From the NCBI GenBank assembly GCA_002343335.1, contig DDSI01000143.1:986-9781 (forward strand): a stretch of DNA of 8,796 bases. Reading direction: 5' to 3'. Below the pieces are notes generated by a model. The model had not been told where the DNA came from, did not search any database, and saw only the letters and a program-made list of their open reading frames with translations. Every line of letters starts with the position of its first letter. The first letter of the stretch is position 1. The stretch comes from Bacteriovoracaceae bacterium UBA2394. GTDB taxonomy: Bacteria > Bdellovibrionota > UBA2394. A program made the translations under genes and the position numbers. Below, in pieces: positions 6,401 to 8,796 of this stretch.

Positions 6401-6758
6401 CAGCGCTGACGAGGAGTTTTAAATCTAGAGTTCTATCAAGATCGAAAGGGCTTAACCCTAAGCCCCCAATCATCTTGGGTGAAAGACCCGAAGGAACGAT
6501 CGCGGTGATGATTGGATCGAAATTATTATAGGAGGGATCTTCTCCAACGTTGTTTCGCATGCGATAGCGAATGCGGCCCTGTTCGAATTCAAAACAGGCC
6601 ATGTCTGGGCCGTATATTCCCGTTCCCAATTGAATCTCATTGGAGAAAAGTTTTGGATCGCAATTGGGAATAGGATCCGCCGCGAAAGCTGACGGCGAGA
6701 CCAGCATGAGAACAATGCTCAACAGGTGATTTCGAGATTTCACTGATTCCCTTTTCAA
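3285..6758 (-). CDS. Large exported FG-GAP/VCBS beta-propeller protein with Ig-like and FnIII-like domains and C-terminal anchor (1157 aa)
   Basis: This is probably a surface adhesin-like protein. A Sec signal peptide ends near Ala26-Ala27 (SPSAFA then ADP). Residues 30-190 form an N-terminal beta-rich domain of unknown type. Residues about 205-790 carry FG-GAP repeats with seven D-x-[ND]-x-D-[GT]-x-x-D calcium loops, starting at Asp215, 341, 393, 447, 568, 630 and 708, plus degenerate units near 265, 503 and 759. The Ig-like domain is at about 796-880 (YQWHKNGTPI, Trp831) and an FnIII-like domain at about 884-978. A further beta domain spans 982-1102. The tail is Cys1117 in SCAL, a membrane helix at about 1129-1146, then QRRR and LLKRK. 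The start used is TTG 6758 with AGAGGG six bases upstream. GTG 6743, preceded by AAGGG five bases upstream, is an equally good alternative that gives a more compact signal peptide. No catalytic motif is seen. The upstream neighbour on the same strand is the beta-helix/NPCBM gene. Confidence 0.92.
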   Translation of the reverse strand: MKRESVKSRNHLLSIVLMLVSPSAFAADPIPNCDPKLFSNEIQLGTGIYGPDMACFEFEQGRIRYRMRNNVGEDPSYNNFDPIITAIVPSGLSPKMIGGLGLSPFDLDRTLDLKLLVSAGNPNIPNSAQYVWWRGQYNASNRQVTFANIVRNPTSASTCSGTTPATNFTTAMKFSKSVTPLPDLNSGEYLRRDYVCSPDEFGNTQCEGDGVAFGDVNGDGFIDIYGYQRGNTFIYLWLGKGNGTFETLKRVAIGSPIYGVSLINSRDDGRKEISALVEGSIGITCGNTDGPPTNLTMSMGVSCDLQGNCSNASDNSEEFVASEDVDPNFCFPGLSHIQASDINRDGIDDRLIYSTIPGISGKVIQLEVSKFSSDSDTTLLSTGGFTQSIIKTDFDADGREDIVALDGGLGFHNLSIFFLNPNNTFSAAVPLLNAHFADQPEYVFSHDVNSDTVQDLVAIGKSRKVSIYFGKRSTNRSEFSNRSPNIVSDLSSISGNILGATLGSFSKPGAHDLAVADLRTIRIYENLRNGLGNETGQFSLVHSISIPSNLMNDSSFNNPKVVSIASRDLNGDGREDLIVQMRGEYFAQKNLYRFFTYLTAESGFFADPTVVPVPAGAPSNIERRSFLLSDWNRDGNPDILESRWDPTYNTSYQSIGTYGVVGLYTGTASGMFNAMAMPNPLSTAFPSNQIRLLHNGNAFQASEVAVGDLNGDGRNDIIAWDNSRHVAGYNLVNASGGFSGLKPVYLRGAVVPGNAPVVGNFNGLPGLAAAIAADPCTGAPGAIEVAFNITRVANNPPQITQQPVQDTIVGEGQTIELSVTASSMASLTYQWHKNGTPIAGANSSTLRFSSTTLSDTAIYFVDVSSYMGRASSLPASIHVVPNFKGILGVQATQSGTGLSLSWSAFRLTSGGIDERAQYLIDIYRMSAEGNGTKETSVKLTGTETIIEGLQTGMRYCLDLLAIGSEESRQESSNRVCGTTLENRPTISYLSVNQKATSDPYRVSASFYLGARTSMTKEVRLTKVEYRIGDGEWMEMDQDSWDERAKSALKFGDLDNPQENVIEVNTLKYFVGQTENFQLRLQVTSSSGYSSEITSADGTTLFEGMSSHSSFSANLGSCALQMEASHESAKYQLLIFIFGVISLAFLQRRRATQLLKRK
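4389..6144 (-). repeat. FG-GAP repeat block (intragenic)
   Basis: At the protein level there are seven recognisable calcium-loop units of the form D-[VILFW]-[ND]-x-D, mostly followed by G-x-x-D, spaced irregularly by about 50-125 residues, with weaker units between. The loops DVNGDGFID, DFDADGRED, DLNGDGRED and DLNGDGRND are closest to consensus. DVNSDTVQD lacks the usual Gly. The count suits a single seven-bladed integrin-alpha-like propeller, possibly with extra degenerate blades. DNA identity between units is low, so this is an old repeat. Confidence 0.8.
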
Positions 6759-6774
6759 TGGATTCCCTCTACTC

Positions 6775-6787
6775 GATGAACTTCATC
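6775..6787. promoter_or_regulatory. Palindrome 1 upstream of the 1157-aa gene
   Basis: GATGAA (6775-6780) and TTCATC (6782-6787) form a perfect 6-1-6 palindrome. It would span the predicted transcription start, a common place for a repressor site. It lies just upstream of the RBS AGAGGG (6770-6765). Confidence 0.35.
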
Positions 6788-6804
6788 CATTCTAAGCGAA
6801 TGGA
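6786..6804. promoter_or_regulatory. Palindrome 2 upstream of the 1157-aa gene, over the candidate -10
   Basis: TCCATTC (6786-6792) and GAATGGA (6798-6804) are perfect inverted 7-mers with a 5-nt spacer. The repeat overlaps the candidate -10 (TAGAAT, 6794-6789) and shares two bases with palindrome 1. No T-tract follows on either strand, so an operator is more likely than a terminator. Confidence 0.35.
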
Positions 6805-6936
6805 GTGGGGCCACAATGACCACGGGCGTTGATAAGACTAGTAACTTTTGTTTCCTAATCATTTTAGGGACTTACCCTCCTTGGCGACGAGGATTGTCAC
6901 GCGTGGAGGAATCGGGACATGAAGTGGAGCGCTTTT

Positions 6937-8796
6937 TCACTTCGAAGTTAATCGAGCGTCGGCCCAGTCGGCATGATCACAATCTTTGCCGTCTGCAGCT
7001 GAATTCACCACAAGCCGGAGTTCATTTCGGTTAGAAACATCGACACTCAGGGACTTTGTGGCAGAGGCTTTCGTCATTACGCCACTATCATAGAGGAGCG
7101 CATTGTCGGCATAGACTTGGAATACGACATTTCCTCCGCATTGAAAGCGGTCCACCTCATCGTCAACGCCTATGTCAGATTCAAATTTGGTGAAACCTCC
7201 ATTCAAAGAAATTCGAATGTCCGAATTCGCATGAACGCCAAGTCCCTTGTCGTAAACTTCCTCATTCAAAGTAATGCGATTTCCGTCGCCCGAGCCCCAT
7301 TCTCCGTTCGATCGATCCCGCTCCACGGAGCCCCATCCGTTGGCAATTACATTCAATTCCATGTCGGATACGTAGCGCTGTGTTGAAAGATTGGGAGATT
7401 CAATTTCTAACGTCGAGCGAACGAGCCGAGCATGAGCAATGTCGACGTGATCGTAGTTGCTATTATCGCCCGCATTGTTGAAGCGGATCTGAACACTATC
7501 CGCGCCGCGAATATCTACGGAGGCTGCGGTCGCCGCATCGCCTCCTTTTAATAGAGGACTGGAATAAGCAAGTCGTCCATCCGCATAAATCTCCACTCTT
7601 GCAGAGCCGTGCCCTCCCGTTTCATCATCGATTCCTAAGTCGGCTTTGAAACTTTCATAGGTGCCGGCAAGACCCATAAGGGTGATGGAGCCGTTTGCGT
7701 GGACGCCGAGGCCTTTGTCATAGGTCACACCGGCGATCGAAATTTTTTTCCCGTCTCCCGATTTTTTTTCACCATTGGACATATCCCTTTCCACCGGCCC
7801 CCAACCATTCACGGAGGTAAATGTCATGTCGGAGATAAATTTAGAATCGGCTTCCGTAGGCAAGGGCGTTTCCGAATTCTCCGGAACTGGAGTCGGAGTC
7901 GGCGTCGGGGTGGAGCCATAGCGCTTGCCAATGCCGGGCTTCTCCATCGCAGTGAGACGAGCGCTCATCGTCGAACTCAACTGCACATTGGGCCCCGTAT
8001 TGCTGATCGTCAAAGAGCGTGTCGCACTACAAAATGAGCAGCTCGCAGCTTGAGCATAATTTTTAAAGAGATTGTTTCGAACCGTAACGGAGGCCGTTTC
8101 GAATCCATCATTCATCGCCAATACGTGATTTCCACCATCGTTGTAATTATCTTCGACGAACGCGTTGTCGCCGCCTACTTCAAAGGTGATGCGCAAATAA
8201 TCGTTGGAGCTGCTGAGCGTTCCCTTGCGGGGCGCAATCATGACGTTACGAAGGATTTGAATATTACGGGACTTATCTAAGATGAGGGAATAGGCCATGC
8301 TGTTTCCGTTGGCAGGGCGATAGCGGGAATCTGTCGTGGGATAGGCATAGGAAGGATGTTCAAACCAATTGTCGATGAAGGTGCAGCCGTCACAAGCACC
8401 TTGAAATTCCATCCCCATGCCCTGTACGCCGCGAATGAAATTCTGTTCGACAAGTAACTCTCCAGAATTTCCGTGAGCATCGATGTGCATTCCCGCGCCC
8501 ATATCCACAATTTCATTGTTGGTGATTTTGGTGCGGCGATAGTTGTAGCCATACATAGCGAATCCACCATTAAAACCGGTGAAGTAATTGTTCGTGATAG
8601 CGCTATCTTGCAACCCGCTTGTAAATTTAATGGCAGAATTGTGATCGCCGCTCGTATTTAATCTGAAAATATTTCGATCAATGATGACCCGACTATTCAT
8701 TCCACCCCCGGGATGGTCCATGAAAATCCCACCACCTTCGAAGGTGAGGCCAGTAATCGTAATGTTATCCGTTTTGAAATTGATGACATTTCCGTA
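6937..8796 (-). CDS. Right-handed beta-helix protein with two C-terminal NPCBM modules (5' end outside window)
   Basis: The frame is open through the window edge at 8796, giving 619 visible residues. The ATG at 8721 is probably internal, since beta-helix-like sequence (NITITGLTFEG) precedes it. Counting from that ATG, residues 1-255 are parallel beta-helix (pectate-lyase-like) coils rich in N-x-[IF] ladders such as ITNNYF, ITNNEI, VEQNFI and VRNNLF. Two CxxC pairs occur, CDGC (110-113) and CSFC (228-231). A Thr-Pro linker follows at 271-280. Two tandem NPCBM domains are at about 294-434 and 449-592. The protein ends nearly at the last strand (ARLTSK) with no C-terminal anchor, so it is likely secreted or held by its missing N-terminus. 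A polysaccharide lyase, epimerase or glycan-binding role is plausible, but no catalytic residues can be assigned from this part. The 1157-aa surface gene follows 178 bp downstream on the same strand. Confidence 0.9.
   Translation of the reverse strand, partial: YGNVINFKTDNITITGLTFEGGGIFMDHPGGGMNSRVIIDRNIFRLNTSGDHNSAIKFTSGLQDSAITNNYFTGFNGGFAMYGYNYRRTKITNNEIVDMGAGMHIDAHGNSGELLVEQNFIRGVQGMGMEFQGACDGCTFIDNWFEHPSYAYPTTDSRYRPANGNSMAYSLILDKSRNIQILRNVMIAPRKGTLSSSNDYLRITFEVGGDNAFVEDNYNDGGNHVLAMNDGFETASVTVRNNLFKNYAQAASCSFCSATRSLTISNTGPNVQLSSTMSARLTAMEKPGIGKRYGSTPTPTPTPVPENSETPLPTEADSKFISDMTFTSVNGWGPVERDMSNGEKKSGDGKKISIAGVTYDKGLGVHANGSITLMGLAGTYESFKADLGIDDETGGHGSARVEIYADGRLAYSSPLLKGGDAATAASVDIRGADSVQIRFNNAGDNSNYDHVDIAHARLVRSTLEIESPNLSTQRYVSDMELNVIANGWGSVERDRSNGEWGSGDGNRITLNEEVYDKGLGVHANSDIRISLNGGFTKFESDIGVDDEVDRFQCGGNVVFQVYADNALLYDSGVMTKASATKSLSVDVSNRNELRLVVNSAADGKDCDHADWADARLTSK
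6946..7377 (-). repeat. NPCBM module, copy 2
   Basis: The module spans about residues 449-592 from ATG 8721. It shows NGWGSVERDRSNGE, YDKGLGVHANS, the GVDDE block, VFQVYAD and the strong family ending DHADWADARL. Unlike copy 1 it has Cys528 and Cys581, which could form a disulphide joining the DDE loop to the last strand. NPCBM (PF08305) is a beta-sandwich carbohydrate-binding module. Confidence 0.85.
7420..7842 (-). repeat. NPCBM module, copy 1
   Basis: The module spans about residues 294-434 from ATG 8721. It shows NGWGPVERDMSNGE, YDKGLGVHANG, GIDDETGGHGSA and VEIYADG, ending YDHVDIAHARL, where copy 2 keeps the more usual DHADWADARL. The two copies share the pattern NGWG-x-VERD-x-SNGE and YDKGLGVHAN, so they arose by tandem duplication and have since diverged. 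Confidence 0.85.
7882..7911 (-). repeat. Thr-Pro linker repeat
   Basis: Ten residues read TPTPTPTPVP between the beta-helix and the first NPCBM module, encoded by a short GTCGG-like direct repeat. This is a typical extended interdomain linker of secreted carbohydrate-active proteins and may vary in length between strains through slippage. Confidence 0.75.

Larger units (their letters stand above)
6759..6936. promoter_or_regulatory. Intergenic gap between the beta-helix/NPCBM gene and the 1157-aa gene
   Basis: This 178-bp gap separates two genes on the same strand. No GC-rich hairpin with a T-tract follows the upstream stop codon, so read-through cannot be excluded. On the minus strand TTGTGG (6816-6811) and TAGAAT (6794-6789) are 16 bp apart and could be -35 and -10 elements, putting the transcription start near 6782 and giving a leader of about 24 nt before TTG 6758. 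Promoter strength is a guess. Confidence 0.35.

Noticed and set aside
6939..6948. ACTTCGAAGT palindrome at the end of the beta-helix/NPCBM gene
   Set aside because: The symmetry has no loop and lies within the last codons. It is too short to call a terminator or site.
6816..7034. Short plus-strand ORF in the gap before the 1157-aa gene
   Set aside because: Half of it is antisense to the conserved NPCBM ending. There is no ribosome-binding site, and the translation looks like the reverse of coding DNA.
7699..8280. Plus-strand ORFs antisense to the beta-helix/NPCBM gene
   Set aside because: They are His/Arg-rich shadow translations opposite a well-supported conserved protein, with no independent coding evidence.
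1..8796. tRNA, rRNA, CRISPR array, IS element, phage or toxin-antitoxin genes
   Set aside because: Reading both strands gave no cloverleaf, regular spaced direct repeats, transposase motifs or terminal inverted repeats; coding genes fill almost the whole window.

Overview
The window looks like a chromosomal segment of moderate GC from a Gram-negative, delta-proteobacteria-like organism. The best fit is the Bdellovibrionota (Bdellovibrio-like). The reasons are a TIGR02147/DUF4423-family protein, known mainly from Bdellovibrio and Fibrobacter; long Sec-exported FG-GAP/Ig/FnIII and beta-helix/NPCBM proteins; and two exported proteins that end in a Cys - membrane helix - Arg/Lys tail like the MYXO-CTERM type. 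The assignment is an inference from family distribution, not from a marker gene.

Left end (1-1444): a divergent NAD-salvage pair. pncB (nicotinate phosphoribosyltransferase, minus strand, C-terminus beyond the window edge) and pncA (nicotinamidase, plus strand, complete) are separated by only 61 bp. Together they convert nicotinamide to nicotinate and then to nicotinate mononucleotide. The spacer and the pncB start carry a perfect 7-bp inverted repeat with a 17-bp spacer, and a start-stop mini-ORF that owns the best ribosome-binding site there.

Middle (1425-3302): a 305-aa exported protein of unknown function (minus strand) and a TIGR02147-family putative regulator (plus strand) diverge from a 147-bp region containing two mutually exclusive hairpins. 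Each of these genes overlaps its convergent neighbour at the 3' end: 20 bp with pncA and 18 bp with the large surface-protein gene. A strong hairpin sits exactly on the first overlap.

Right part (3285-8796, all minus strand): a 1157-aa exported protein (beta-propeller of FG-GAP repeats, Ig-like domain, FnIII-like domain, C-terminal anchor) lies 178 bp downstream of a 5'-truncated gene. The truncated gene encodes a right-handed beta-helix, a Thr-Pro linker and two tandem NPCBM carbohydrate-binding modules. The intergenic gap holds two adjacent palindromes overlapping a plausible promoter.

Functionally, the window joins a housekeeping NAD-salvage locus to a cell-surface block with likely glycan or surface contact roles. 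The most notable pattern is that the 305-aa and 1157-aa proteins, otherwise unrelated, end in the same kind of tail: Cys-x-Leu, a membrane helix and a basic end, with the Cys 39 and 40 residues from the C-terminus. This suggests a common sorting or anchoring route whose processing enzyme is not in the window. No RNA genes, insertion sequences, CRISPR arrays or phage genes were seen. There is no gene-free stretch longer than 300 bases.
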